Origin: Cutibacterium granulosum
GTDB lineage: Bacteria > Actinomycetota > Actinomycetes > Propionibacteriales > Propionibacteriaceae
DNA length: 64,000 bases
Reading direction: 5' to 3'
Assembly: GCF_900186975.1 (NCBI RefSeq)
Contig: NZ_LT906441.1
Coordinates: 2,108,001 to 2,172,000 of the forward strand
The translations under genes and the position numbers were made by a program. The notes under the pieces are model-generated. The model had not been told where the DNA came from and searched no databases. It was given only the letters and a program-made list of their open reading frames with translations. Position 1 is the stretch's first letter, and each line of letters opens with the position of its first letter. Of this stretch, positions 17,945-30,950 are shown piece by piece.

Positions 17945-19003
17945 ATGACTGCCGCACACGACGTACACATCAGATTTGACCACGTGTCGAAGATCTTCCA
18001 GACCCGTTCGGGCACTGTTCAGGCTCTTGAGGACATCAGCCTGGACATCGGTCGCGCAACGATCTCGGCAGTCATCGGCCACTCTGGAGCCGGCAAGTCC
18101 ACCCTGGTGCGACTCATCAATGGCCTGGAGCACCCTTCCTCCGGTTCGGTGATCGTCGACGGAACCGACATCTCCGGCCTGACGGAGAAGAAACTACGCC
18201 CCCTGCGTGCCGACATAGGGATGGTGTTCCAGCAGTTCAACCTCTTCAACTCCCGCACCATCTACGACAACGTCGCCTACCCCCTCAAGCTCGCTGGCTG
18301 GAAGAAGGCCGACGAGAAGGCCAGGGTCACCGAGCTGCTCAACTTCGTCGGGCTCATCGACAAGGCTTGGGTGCATCCTGACCAGCTCTCCGGTGGTCAG
18401 AAACAGCGGGTGGGCATCGCACGCGCCCTGGCCACCCGCCCGTCCATCCTGCTGGCCGACGAATCCACCTCTGCCCTGGACCCAGAGACGACTGCCGACG
18501 TGCTGCAGCTGCTGCAAGAGGTCAACGAACGAATGGGGGTGACGATCGTCGTCATCACCCATGAGATGGAGGTCGTGCGCAGCATCGCCCAGAACGTGGC
18601 GGTGCTCGACCACGGCCACCTGGTGGAGACCGGAACCACTGGTGAGATCTTCGCCCAACCACAGTCCGAGACAACCCGCCGATTCGTCTCGACGATCGTG
18701 GGACAACATCCCACCGAGCAGCAGGCCGCGAGACTGCGCGAGGAGAATCCCGGCGCAAAGCTGGTCGACGTCACCTCCGTGGATGGCGCAGTGTTCGGCG
18801 CAACCCTGGCCAAGCTGGCCGACGGCGTGAGCTTCAAGATCGTCCACGGTGGCGTCATCGAGACCCGCGACGGCGCCCTGGGCAATTACACCGTTGCCCT
18901 CACTGGCCCCGACGACGACGTTGCCAGGGCCACCGACGAACTCTCGGCGATCAGCCACACAGCACGCTCCACCCCCGCACAGGAGGCTGACATCCATGAC
19001 TGA
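17945..19003 (+). CDS. metN: Methionine ABC transporter ATP-binding protein
   Basis: This 352-aa ATPase energises methionine uptake. It has Walker A GHSGAGKSTL (about 42-51), the Q-loop region MVFQQFNLF, signature LSGGQKQRVGIARALA, Walker B ILLADESTSALD, and a C-terminal NIL regulatory domain (about 270-340) that in this family senses methionine and causes trans-inhibition. ATG 17945 has GGAG upstream. The 121-nt gap to metQ contains no terminator, and the 3' end overlaps metI by 8 nt. Confidence 0.96.
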   Translation: MTAAHDVHIRFDHVSKIFQTRSGTVQALEDISLDIGRATISAVIGHSGAGKSTLVRLINGLEHPSSGSVIVDGTDISGLTEKKLRPLRADIGMVFQQFNLFNSRTIYDNVAYPLKLAGWKKADEKARVTELLNFVGLIDKAWVHPDQLSGGQKQRVGIARALATRPSILLADESTSALDPETTADVLQLLQEVNERMGVTIVVITHEMEVVRSIAQNVAVLDHGHLVETGTTGEIFAQPQSETTRRFVSTIVGQHPTEQQAARLREENPGAKLVDVTSVDGAVFGATLAKLADGVSFKIVHGGVIETRDGALGNYTVALTGPDDDVARATDELSAISHTARSTPAQEADIHD

Positions 19004-19655
19004 CTGGACCTACCTCAAGCCGATCTACCTCGAGTCCATCGGTCAGACTCTCTTCATGGCTCTGGTGACCCTGCTCATCGGTGGACTCCTCGGTCTGGTG
19101 CTGGGCATCTTCCTCTATGCGACGCGTCGCAACGGTGTGCTGGCCAACCGTCCGGTGAACCTCGTGCTCAACGTCATCGTCAACATCATCCGTCCGATCC
19201 CGTTCATCATCTTCATGACGGCGATCGCCCCACTCACCCTCAAGGTCATCGGCACCACGATCGGTGTGCAGGCGGCCACCTTCCCGCTGTGCATCGCCGC
19301 CACTTTCGCCATGAGCCGTATCGTCGAGCAGAATCTCGTGACGGTGGATCCCGGGGTCGTCGAGGCGGCTCGATCCATGGGGACCGGGCCGTGGCGCATC
19401 CTCTTCGACGTCGTCGTGCGGGAGGCGTTGGGGCCGCTCATCCTGGGCTACACCTACGTGCTCATCGCCATTGTCGACATGACGGCAATTGCCGGTGCCA
19501 TTGGTGGTGGCGGTCTGGGTCAGTTCGCCATCACCTACGGCTACCAGAAGTTCGACTGGTCGGTGACCCTGGTTGCCGTCGTCACGATCATCATCCTCGT
19601 GCAGTTCGCACAATTCCTGGGCAACTGGTTGGCTCGCCGAGCCCTGCGTCGGTGA
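18996..19655 (+). CDS. metI: Methionine ABC transporter permease
   Basis: This 219-aa polytopic permease has about five transmembrane segments, the usual size for MetI. The ABC-coupling EAA loop is visible as VEAARSMGTGPWRILFDVV (about 120-140), followed by AGAIGGGGLGQFAITYGYQ. Its ATG lies inside the end of metN after ACAGGAGG, so the two are translationally coupled. It completes the metQNI importer. Confidence 0.96.
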   Translation: MTDWTYLKPIYLESIGQTLFMALVTLLIGGLLGLVLGIFLYATRRNGVLANRPVNLVLNVIVNIIRPIPFIIFMTAIAPLTLKVIGTTIGVQAATFPLCIAATFAMSRIVEQNLVTVDPGVVEAARSMGTGPWRILFDVVVREALGPLILGYTYVLIAIVDMTAIAGAIGGGGLGQFAITYGYQKFDWSVTLVAVVTIIILVQFAQFLGNWLARRALRR

Positions 19656-19669
19656 GAACCCGGGCGCGA

Positions 19670-19701
19670 TGGCGTCGGTGACGGCTCGGTCACCGGCGCC
19701 A
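19670..19701 (+). terminator. Terminator-like hairpin after metI
   Basis: A 13-bp stem with one wobble pair (TGGCGTCGGTGAC with GTCACCGGCGCCA) begins 15 nt after the metI stop. No T-run follows. Confidence 0.5.
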
Positions 19702-19892
19702 CTGCCACTGTGTCAATATGTTGACGGAACGCAGTCCCCTCCACCGATCCACACCGTGATGCCTTTTCCAACGCGGGGCAGGATATTCCCGTTCGCTCAT
19801 TGTTGGTGCAATTTTGCGCCACCGAAGAAATATGTCTCCTGACAGTGGCAACAAAGCCGCTGCCTTGATCTGAGCCAAGTATGGTAATACGC

Positions 19893-20156
19893 ATGGGAAT
19901 CATTGCATGGATCGTCCTCGGACTCATTGCCGGAGCCATCGCCAAAGCCATCATGCCCGGAGAGCAGGGAGGCGGATGGTTCGCCACCCTCATCCTCGGT
20001 GTTGTCGGCGCCATGCTCGGCGGCTTCATCGGCAAGGCCATCTTCCACGTTCAGCTCGACAGGTTCTGGAGCCTCAAGACGTGGTTGCTGTCCATCGTCG
20101 GCTCGCTCATCGTGCTATGGATCTACGGGGCCATCACCAAGAACAAGGCCTCCTGA
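19893..20156 (+). CDS. GlsB/YeaQ/YmgE family small membrane protein
   Basis: This 87-aa protein has three hydrophobic segments and the family's glycine-rich pattern: MGIIAWIVLGLIAGAIAKA, GEQGGGWFATLILGVVGAMLGG and a C-terminal helix. The family is described as transglycosylase-associated and stress-related, but its biochemical role is unclear. ATG 19893 fits the family N-terminus. No SD precedes it, and a -10-like TATGGT (19880-19885) lies exactly 7 nt upstream, suggesting a leaderless mRNA. An alternative in-frame ATG lies at 19881. Confidence 0.85.
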   Translation: MGIIAWIVLGLIAGAIAKAIMPGEQGGGWFATLILGVVGAMLGGFIGKAIFHVQLDRFWSLKTWLLSIVGSLIVLWIYGAITKNKAS

Positions 20157-20179
20157 CACACCTCTGATCTTTGACCGCA

Positions 20180-20213
20180 GAGCCGGCGACCAGACCTTTC
20201 TGGTCACCGGCTC
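20180..20213 (+). terminator. Terminator-like hairpin after the GlsB-like gene
   Basis: GAGCCGG-c-GACCAG pairs with CTGGTC-a-CCGGCTC around a 6-nt loop, 24 nt past the stop codon. Confidence 0.55.
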
Positions 20214-20340
20214 TCGTGCTGTCCGACCGGAATCACCTGGGCACCACTACTTGTTGCCGCACTGCGCAGCAGACGTCCCCTTCGGCACCCGGGTATCATG
20301 AATGCCAAGACTGCAGCCGCGTCGGAAGGAATGCACGCCC

Positions 20341-20613
20341 ATGAGCAAACTTGTCAGGAACACCAGTAACAAGATGGTCGGCGGGGTGTGTGCCGGGATC
20401 GCCGACACCTACGGCTATGACGTCACCCTGGTGCGGATCATCACTGCTGCTCTGGTGCTGTTCGCCGGTGCCGGACCAATTCTCTACCTCATCGCCTGGA
20501 TGATCATGCCGTCCGACGAGAACATGCCACCACGAAACCAGTGGAACAACCAGCAGTGGAGCAACGGCACAGCCAACCCCAACGTCTTCGATCCCTACCA
20601 GGACCATCGCTGA
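20341..20613 (+). CDS. PspC domain-containing small membrane protein
   Basis: This 90-aa protein has a PspC domain over residues 1-60: KLVRNTSNKMVGGVCAGIAD, then a hydrophobic segment ITAALVLFAGAGPILYLIAW and IMPSDE. A polar Asn/Gln/Pro-rich tail follows. PspC domains occur in envelope-stress proteins, but single-domain actinobacterial versions are uncharacterised. The start has GGAAGGA about 10 nt upstream. A strong terminator follows. Confidence 0.88.
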   Translation: MSKLVRNTSNKMVGGVCAGIADTYGYDVTLVRIITAALVLFAGAGPILYLIAWMIMPSDENMPPRNQWNNQQWSNGTANPNVFDPYQDHR

Positions 20614-20643
20614 TCCACACCCACGAATGACAGCTGACACCTG

Positions 20644-20671
20644 TGGGCCCCTGCCATGTGGCAGGGGCCCA
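20644..20671 (+). terminator. Terminator after the PspC gene
   Basis: A perfect 12-bp stem (TGGGCCCCTGCC with GGCAGGGGCCCA, loop ATGT) is followed by ACCTTCATC. Confidence 0.6.
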
Positions 20672-20763
20672 ACCTTCATCAATATGGCCCAGGTGGCTCC
20701 TGTCGTCACCGATCCGGGTAATAGTGACAGGAGTCGGGTGGAGACAAGGGGCTACCCCACCGG

Positions 20764-22317
20764 TCACTCCCACTCGATCGTCGCCGGCGGCTTGCTGGTG
20801 ACGTCGAGGACGACACGGTTGACCTGCGGGCAGGCGTTGGTGATACCTGTGGAGATACGCTCCAGGACGTCGTAGGGCACCCGCGCCCAGTCGGCGGTCA
20901 TGGCGTCCTCACTGGTGATCGGGCGCAGGACGATCGGTGAACCGTAGGTACGGCCGTCACCCTGCACCCCGACGGAGTGGACGTCGGCCAGCAGGACCAC
21001 GGGACACTGCCAGATGTCACGGTCCAGGCCAGCAGCCGTGAGTTCCTCACGGGCAATGGCGTCGGCGGTGCGCAACAGTTCCAGCCGATCCTTGGTCACC
21101 TCACCGATGATGCGGATGGCCAGCCCCGGCCCGGGGAACGGCTGACGCCAGACGATCTGCTCGGGCAGACCGAGCTCCAGGCCCACGGCGCGCACCTCGT
21201 CCTTGAACAGGGTGCGCAATGGCTCCACCAGCGAGAACTGCAGGTCCTCGGGAAGCCCACCGACATTGTGGTGACTCTTGATGTTGGCGGCCCCCTCACC
21301 GCCGCCGGACTCGACGACGTCGGGGTACAGGGTGCCCTGGACGAGGAAGTCGATCGGTTCGTCGTCGTTGAGACGACGGGCGACGTCCTCAAAGGTACGA
21401 ATGAACTCGCGCCCGATGATCTTGCGTTTGCGCTCGGGCTCACTCACCCCGTCCAGAGCGGTGAGGAACCTCTCCTCCTCGTCGGCGACGACGAGCTCGG
21501 CACCGGTGGAGGCGACGAACTCGTTCTTCACCTGGTCGGCCTCCCCCTGGCGCAGCAGTCCATGGTCGACGAAGACGCAGGTGAGCTGGTCACCGACGGC
21601 TCGCTGCACCAACGCGGCGGCCACGGCGGAGTCGACGCCGCCGGAAAGTGCGCAGATGACCCGTCGATCCCCCACCTGTTCCCGGATCCTGGCCACCTGC
21701 TCGTCCACGATGTTGGCGGCAGTCCAGTCGGCACGGCACCCTGCGACGTCGCGGAGGAAGTGCTCCAGGACGTCCTGGCCGGACTCGCTGTGGTGCACCT
21801 CGGGGTGCCACTGCACACCGACGAGTTTGCGGTCAAGGTTCTCGAAGGCAGCCACCGGGGCCCCAGCGGTGCTGGCCAGCACCCGGAAGCCCTCGGGGGC
21901 GCGGGTCACCGAGTCGCCGTGGCTCATCCACACATTGATGCTGTGTGGAATCTGGGCGAGCAGACATCCGGAGTCGTCGATGGTCAGACTGGTGCGTCCG
22001 TACTCGGAGGTTCCGGTGTGGGCCACCTCGCCGCCGAGTCCCTGGGCCATGAGCTGGAAACCGTAGCAGATGCCCATCACCGGCACCCCGGCCGTGAAGA
22101 GGGCAGCATCCACGCTCGGGGCGTTGTCGGCGTACACCGAGGAAGGTCCGCCGGAGAGGATCACCGCCGTGGGGTTCTTGGCGAGCATGTCGTCCACCGG
22201 CATGGTGTGCGGGACGATCTCGGAATACACCGACGCCTCACGAACGCGTCGGGCGATGAGCTGGGAGTACTGGGCGCCGTAGTCGACGACGAGCACGAGG
22301 TCGTGGGGTTGTTCCAT
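20764..22317 (-). CDS. guaA: GMP synthase (glutamine-hydrolysing)
   Basis: This 517-aa enzyme aminates XMP to GMP. The GATase I domain (about 1-190) carries the nucleophile in [12 protein letters not shown] and the His/Glu of WHPEVHHS. The PP-loop ATPase follows with [15 protein letters not shown], and the C-terminal dimerisation domain ends [12 protein letters not shown] 22317 has no SD but sits 7 nt after TACAAT (22325-22330), so transcription probably begins at the start codon. Nearby guaB and the GuaB3-like gene are on the same strand, grouping the GMP branch. Confidence 0.97.
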   Translation of the reverse strand: MEQPHDLVLVVDYGAQYSQLIARRVREASVYSEIVPHTMPVDDMLAKNPTAVILSGGPSSVYADNAPSVDAALFTAGVPVMGICYGFQLMAQGLGGEVAHTGTSEYGRTSLTIDDSGCLLAQIPHSINVWMSHGDSVTRAPEGFRVLASTAGAPVAAFENLDRKLVGVQWHPEVHHSESGQDVLEHFLRDVAGCRADWTAANIVDEQVARIREQVGDRRVICALSGGVDSAVAAALVQRAVGDQLTCVFVDHGLLRQGEADQVKNEFVASTGAELVVADEEERFLTALDGVSEPERKRKIIGREFIRTFEDVARRLNDDEPIDFLVQGTLYPDVVESGGGEGAANIKSHHNVGGLPEDLQFSLVEPLRTLFKDEVRAVGLELGLPEQIVWRQPFPGPGLAIRIIGEVTKDRLELLRTADAIAREELTAAGLDRDIWQCPVVLLADVHSVGVQGDGRTYGSPIVLRPITSEDAMTADWARVPYDVLERISTGITNACPQVNRVVLDVTSKPPATIEWE

Positions 22318-22448
22318 ATCGCGAATTGTATGGGGTGACGGCCGTTTGCTCACATTCCCCCTCGCCATGGGCACACGCTCGCGGGAGACACACTCGTGGC
22401 GACGCAGGCTCGCGGGACGGACGTAATGTTCCTTCTCGATGAATGCCG

Positions 22449-22454
22449 TATAAG
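22449..22454 (+). promoter_or_regulatory. Candidate -10 box for cysE
   Basis: TATAAG lies about 95 nt upstream of the cysE start in an otherwise GC-rich divergent region shared with guaA. A weak -35 (ATGTTC) lies 17 nt upstream. Confidence 0.3.
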
Positions 22455-22549
22455 GTTCGTGTGGGCGAAGGCCTGCCCATGACCTGCCAATTCGTCAGCC
22501 GACCTCGTCATCCCATTGCAGCGATGCCCGGAAGGACCCAGGTGATCCA

Positions 22550-23107
22550 GTGACCAACCGACTCGAGCCCATCAGACGCGTTCTCAGTCGTCTGTCCGAA
22601 GACCTCGACGCAGCCATGCGCGAGGACCCGGCAGCCACCTCCAAGGTTCTGGTGGCACTGAGCTATCAAGGTGTCCATGCCATCTGGGCACATCGCGTGG
22701 CCCATGCCATCTGGGTGCGATACCCCCTGCTGCGTCCCCTGGCCCGGATCATGTCGCAGGTGAGCCGGAGCATCACCGGAATCGAGATCCATCCCGGGGC
22801 GACGATCGGTCGGCGCTTCTTCATCGATCACGGCATGGGAGTCGTCATCGGCGAGACGGCGGTCGTGGGCGACGACGTGCTCATGTACCACCAGGTGACC
22901 CTGGGGGGACGCTCCCGTGGCCAGGTCAAGCGCCACCCGACGATCGGCGACCGGGTGCTGTTGGGTGCCGGAGCCAAGATCATCGGCAACATCACGGTGG
23001 GCGACGACGCCAGGATCGGGGCCAACGCCCTGGTCGTCAAGGACGTGCCTCCGGGCACCGTCGTCGTGGGGTCACCTGCGGTGCACAAGGGTGACGTCGT
23101 CGCCTGA
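22550..23107 (+). CDS. cysE: Serine O-acetyltransferase
   Basis: This 185-aa enzyme makes O-acetylserine for cysteine synthesis. It is the short CysE form, with a brief N-terminal helical domain and a left-handed beta helix of hexapeptide repeats: [24 protein letters not shown], then YHQVTLGG, then [20 protein letters not shown] and [13 protein letters not shown]. The catalytic His is in FIDHG. GTG 22550 follows GGAAGGA. It is flanked by minus-strand gua genes and appears to be monocistronic. Confidence 0.94.
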   Translation: MTNRLEPIRRVLSRLSEDLDAAMREDPAATSKVLVALSYQGVHAIWAHRVAHAIWVRYPLLRPLARIMSQVSRSITGIEIHPGATIGRRFFIDHGMGVVIGETAVVGDDVLMYHQVTLGGRSRGQVKRHPTIGDRVLLGAGAKIIGNITVGDDARIGANALVVKDVPPGTVVVGSPAVHKGDVVA

Positions 23108-23115
23108 GGGCACTT

Positions 23116-24219
23116 TCAGCGCACGACCAGCTCGATGCGCTGGAACTCCTTGACGTCGGAGTAGCCGGTGGTCGCCATGGCCTGACGCAGACCACCGACG
23201 AGGTTCATCGTCCCGTCGGGAATGTGCGAAGGGCCCGTGACGACCTCCTCCAGGGTTCCGACGGTGTCGAAGTGCACCCGCTCACCACGCGGCAGGGACC
23301 CGTGCCAGGCCTCGGCACCCCAGTGCCAGCCCTTGCCGGGGGCCTCGGTGGCGCGGGCCAGCGGGGAACCGACCATGACGGCGTCGGCACCGCAGGCAAT
23401 GGCCTTGGCGATGTCGCCGGATCGTCCTACCGAACCGTCGGCGATGAGGTGGACGTAGCGACCGCCCGACTCGTCCATGTAGTCACGACGCGCCTCCGCC
23501 ACGTCGGCGATGGCCGAGGCCATCGGCACCTCGACGCCCAGCACCTGACGGGTGGTGTGTGCTGCGCCGCCACCGAAGCCGACGAGCACTCCGGCCGCAC
23601 CGGTACGCATGAGGTGCAGGGCCGTCTGGTAGGAGGCACAGCCACCGACGATGACCGGCACGTCCAGCTCGTAGATGAACTTTCGCAGGTCGAGCACGTC
23701 GGGGCTGTCGGAGACGTGCTCGGCGGAGACCGTCGTGCCGCGGATGACGAAGAAGTCCACTCCCGACGCGACAACGGTGTCGGCGAACCGAGCCGTGTTC
23801 TTGGGTGAGAGGGCGGCGGCGACCGGGACGTCCGCCGCGCGGATCTCACCGATGCGGGCCTTGATGAGTTCGGGTTTGATGGGCTCGGAGTAGATCTCCT
23901 GCATGCGGCGGGTGGTGCGTACGTCGTCCCCCATCTCGGCAAGCTCGTCGAACAGCGGCTGCGGGTCCTCGTAGCGGGTCCACAGGCCTTCGAGGTTGAG
24001 CACCCCCAGTCCGCCCAGTTTCCCGAACTCGATGACGGTGCTCGGACTCATCACCGAGTCCATCGGGGCGGCCATGATCGGGAAGTCGAAGGTGAGGGCG
24101 TCGATCTTCCAGTCCAGGTTCACCCGGTCCGTGTCGCGAGTGCGGCGGGATGGCACGATCGCGATGTCGTCGAGTCCGTATGCGTGCGTGGCGCGTTTGC
24201 TTCGTTCGAAGTCGTACAT
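23116..24219 (-). CDS. guaB3: GuaB3-type IMP dehydrogenase family protein
   Basis: This 367-aa protein is an IMPDH/GMP-reductase TIM barrel without CBS domains. It matches the actinobacterial GuaB3 group in length and in motifs such as DIAIVPSRRTRD, FPIMAAPMDSVMSP, PVIVGGCASY and GGLRQAMATTGY. The loop that carries the catalytic Cys in true IMPDH (GPGSICTTR) reads FGGGAAHTTR here, with no Cys, so activity as an IMP dehydrogenase is doubtful. The family's reaction is not settled for actinobacteria. It lies 94 nt downstream of guaB. Confidence 0.88.
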   Translation of the reverse strand: MYDFERSKRATHAYGLDDIAIVPSRRTRDTDRVNLDWKIDALTFDFPIMAAPMDSVMSPSTVIEFGKLGGLGVLNLEGLWTRYEDPQPLFDELAEMGDDVRTTRRMQEIYSEPIKPELIKARIGEIRAADVPVAAALSPKNTARFADTVVASGVDFFVIRGTTVSAEHVSDSPDVLDLRKFIYELDVPVIVGGCASYQTALHLMRTGAAGVLVGFGGGAAHTTRQVLGVEVPMASAIADVAEARRDYMDESGGRYVHLIADGSVGRSGDIAKAIACGADAVMVGSPLARATEAPGKGWHWGAEAWHGSLPRGERVHFDTVGTLEEVVTGPSHIPDGTMNLVGGLRQAMATTGYSDVKEFQRIELVVR

Positions 24220-24313
24220 GATTCCTCTGTTTGCCGGGCCCCTCGGTGGAGGCCATGTTGCTGGTCGTTCTCAGTCAGGTTCCGGGGGGGCGTCATCGTC
24301 TGACGTGCACACT

Positions 24314-27522
<3,209 letters not shown>

Positions 27523-27587
27523 CCACGTCCTTTCGGTCATCGGCAACACTACCGGCTCGTGACGCCATGACCCTCAGCATGCACGAC

Positions 27588-27613
27588 GGCCCCGGAAGTC
27601 ACCTTCCGGGGCC
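27588..27613 (-). terminator. Terminator-like hairpin after groEL
   Basis: A perfect 11-bp stem (GGCCCCGGAAG with CTTCCGGGGCC, 4-nt loop) lies 40 nt past the groEL stop. Confidence 0.6.
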
Positions 27614-27652
27614 GCTCGCGGACTTCTCAGCCGAGTGTTTCGAGGCTCGACC

Positions 27653-29251
<1,599 letters not shown>

Positions 29252-29259
29252 TCAGCGCC

Positions 29260-29556
29260 TCACTTCTCGACGACGGCGAGGATGTCGCGCGCGTTGAGCA
29301 GCAGGTACTCCTGACCGTCGTACTTGACCTCGGTGCCGCCGTACTTGGAGAAGATGACGACGTCACCTTCCTTGACGTCCATGGGGACGCGGGTGCCCTT
29401 GTCGTCGACGCGGCCGGGACCAGCAGAGATGACCTTGCCCTCCTGCGGCTTCTCCTTGGCGGTGTCGGGAATGACGAGACCGGATGCGGTGGTCTGCTCG
29501 GCCTCGAGAGGCTGGACGAGGACGCGGTCCTCGAGCGGCTTGATCGTGGTTGCCAC
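29260..29556 (-). CDS. groES: Co-chaperonin GroES (Hsp10)
   Basis: This 98-aa protein has the GroES pattern: [20 protein letters not shown], the mobile loop [18 protein letters not shown], and [14 protein letters not shown]. It caps the GroEL ring during folding. It is the promoter-proximal gene of groES-groEL, with two HrcA-type operators at 103-175 nt upstream. Confidence 0.97.
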   Translation of the reverse strand: MATTIKPLEDRVLVQPLEAEQTTASGLVIPDTAKEKPQEGKVISAGPGRVDDKGTRVPMDVKEGDVVIFSKYGGTEVKYDGQEYLLLNARDILAVVEK

Positions 29557-29658
29557 GATGAACCCCTTTCGTGAAAGGACGGATGTTCAAAAGTCTCCTG
29601 CCAGGGGTTGCGAGCCCCGAGCGTTCGAGCCTTCGGCGTCGCGGGTGCGTCCAGCTCG

Positions 29659-29685
29659 TTGGCACACTCACCATGAGAGTGCCAA
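29659..29685 (-). promoter_or_regulatory. CIRCE operator, groES-proximal
   Basis: TTGGCACAC-N9-GAGTGCCAA matches the CIRCE consensus with 9-nt arms and a 9-nt spacer. It lies just downstream of the -10 box, so HrcA binding should block transcription. Confidence 0.85.
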
Positions 29686-29690
29686 TCAGA

Positions 29691-29719
29691 AAAGTACACC
29701 GGCATTAGCACTCAGGCAA
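29691..29719 (-). promoter_or_regulatory. groESL promoter
   Basis: A -35 TTGCCT (29714-29719) and a -10 TACTTT (29691-29696) are separated by 17 nt on the minus strand. The -35 box lies in the spacer of the upstream CIRCE element. Confidence 0.65.
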
Positions 29720-29731
29720 GATGAGTGCCAG
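29705..29731 (-). promoter_or_regulatory. CIRCE operator, distal
   Basis: TTAGCACTC-N9-GAGTGCCAG is a near-perfect CIRCE element that overlaps the groESL -35 box. Together with the second copy it brackets the promoter. Confidence 0.88.
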
Positions 29732-29752
29732 AGATTGTTGAGTCGGTGAAGC

Positions 29753-30904
29753 TCAGGCTCCCGGTGTGCCGGAATCCGACGGTCCAGGATCCGACGTGCC
29801 GGAGCCCGACGATGGGTGTGGGAAGTCCGAACCGGCGCCACGACGAGGTGCAGGACTGGCGTCCGCATCGGCCGCGACATCCGCGTCGGGCTCGACTCCT
29901 CTGGCCAGATGGTGTGGCTGACCGGCACCATCGGATGCCTCCCACGGCTGGACGTTTCTCGGCTGAGGCTCCTGGCCCGCCGGGGTCTGACCATGATCCC
30001 CGTGAGCAGGGGTCGAGGAGTGCGGCATGGAATCGCCGTGCTGAGGCTGGCCGTCTGCGCGGCGCGGCCGGTCGGAGCCAGGCTGTCCAGAATCAAACTG
30101 CCCAGAACCAGACGGCACAGAACCAGACTGTTCCGGGCCAGACCGTTCCGGGCCCTCCTGGGTGGGCCGCCCACCGTCAGGCCGCTCGGGATCGTGTGGC
30201 ACCGATTCGCCCTGCGACCCGTTGGCCCGGGAACCCTTCGCCCGATGACGCACGATGACTGCAATGACGGCACCGATGACAGCCAGGGCAAGCACCCCGA
30301 TGATGAGCCACATCCACCACGCCAGGGCACTGGAGGAACGCTCGCTGGTGGCAGTGATCCCACTCGACATGAGCTCCTTGGCACTGGTCCAGGTGACGGT
30401 GTTGCCGTCCACCGTGCTCGACCCGGAGTGCTGGGTCACTGCGCCGGGGAAGGTCACCGACACCTTGAAATCACTGAGCATCTCGGGGGTGATCTCCTGA
30501 CCCGAGGTCTCGGGTGAGAAGATCTCCTGACCCATGCGGAACTTCACCTCGTCGTCGGTGAACGTGATGGCGACCCCGGAATCCCGAGTACCAATGTTCT
30601 TGGCGTTGTCCTCACCGACGATGGTGCAGCCGATGTACTCGTCGTCCTCGTACTTCTTCGCCACCGCCTTGTCGGTGACGCCGGAGGCGGACATCAACTG
30701 CTCACACTCCTTGAGCTCCCCACCGGTGTTCTGACCGGACATCTCGGCCATGGACTTGGAGACGGCAATGGTGAGGTTGGCGTTGACGTGTTCCTCGTCC
30801 TTGATGTCGTAGGAGGCATTGAACTTCATGCATCCGGACAGCAGCAGGAGAGGAGCCAACAGGAGGACGCCCCAACGCCGGGGGCGGCAAGAATTGCTCA
30901 GCAT
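29753..30904 (-). CDS. LppM-like membrane-anchored lipoprotein with low-complexity tail
   Basis: This 383-aa protein has a lipoprotein signal (VLLLAPLLLLSGC, lipobox Cys about residue 25), an extracellular domain of about 160 residues (NASYDIKDEEHVNANLTIAV, later VTFPGAVTQHSG) resembling the LppM domain, a transmembrane helix (about 190-215), and about 165 residues of Gln/Ser/Gly/Pro-rich tail. LppM is an envelope protein of mycobacteria; its role here is unknown. The tail contains short repeated units (GPEQSGSVPSGSGQFDSGQ). No strong SD is present, and GTG 30922 is an alternative start. Confidence 0.75.
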   Translation of the reverse strand: MLSNSCRPRRWGVLLLAPLLLLSGCMKFNASYDIKDEEHVNANLTIAVSKSMAEMSGQNTGGELKECEQLMSASGVTDKAVAKKYEDDEYIGCTIVGEDNAKNIGTRDSGVAITFTDDEVKFRMGQEIFSPETSGQEITPEMLSDFKVSVTFPGAVTQHSGSSTVDGNTVTWTSAKELMSSGITATSERSSSALAWWMWLIIGVLALAVIGAVIAVIVRHRAKGSRANGSQGESVPHDPERPDGGRPTQEGPERSGPEQSGSVPSGSGQFDSGQPGSDRPRRADGQPQHGDSMPHSSTPAHGDHGQTPAGQEPQPRNVQPWEASDGAGQPHHLARGVEPDADVAADADASPAPRRGAGSDFPHPSSGSGTSDPGPSDSGTPGA

Positions 30905-30950
30905 GTGATCATGCAACCACACATCCCATCTGCAAAGCGAAATGGCAGGA

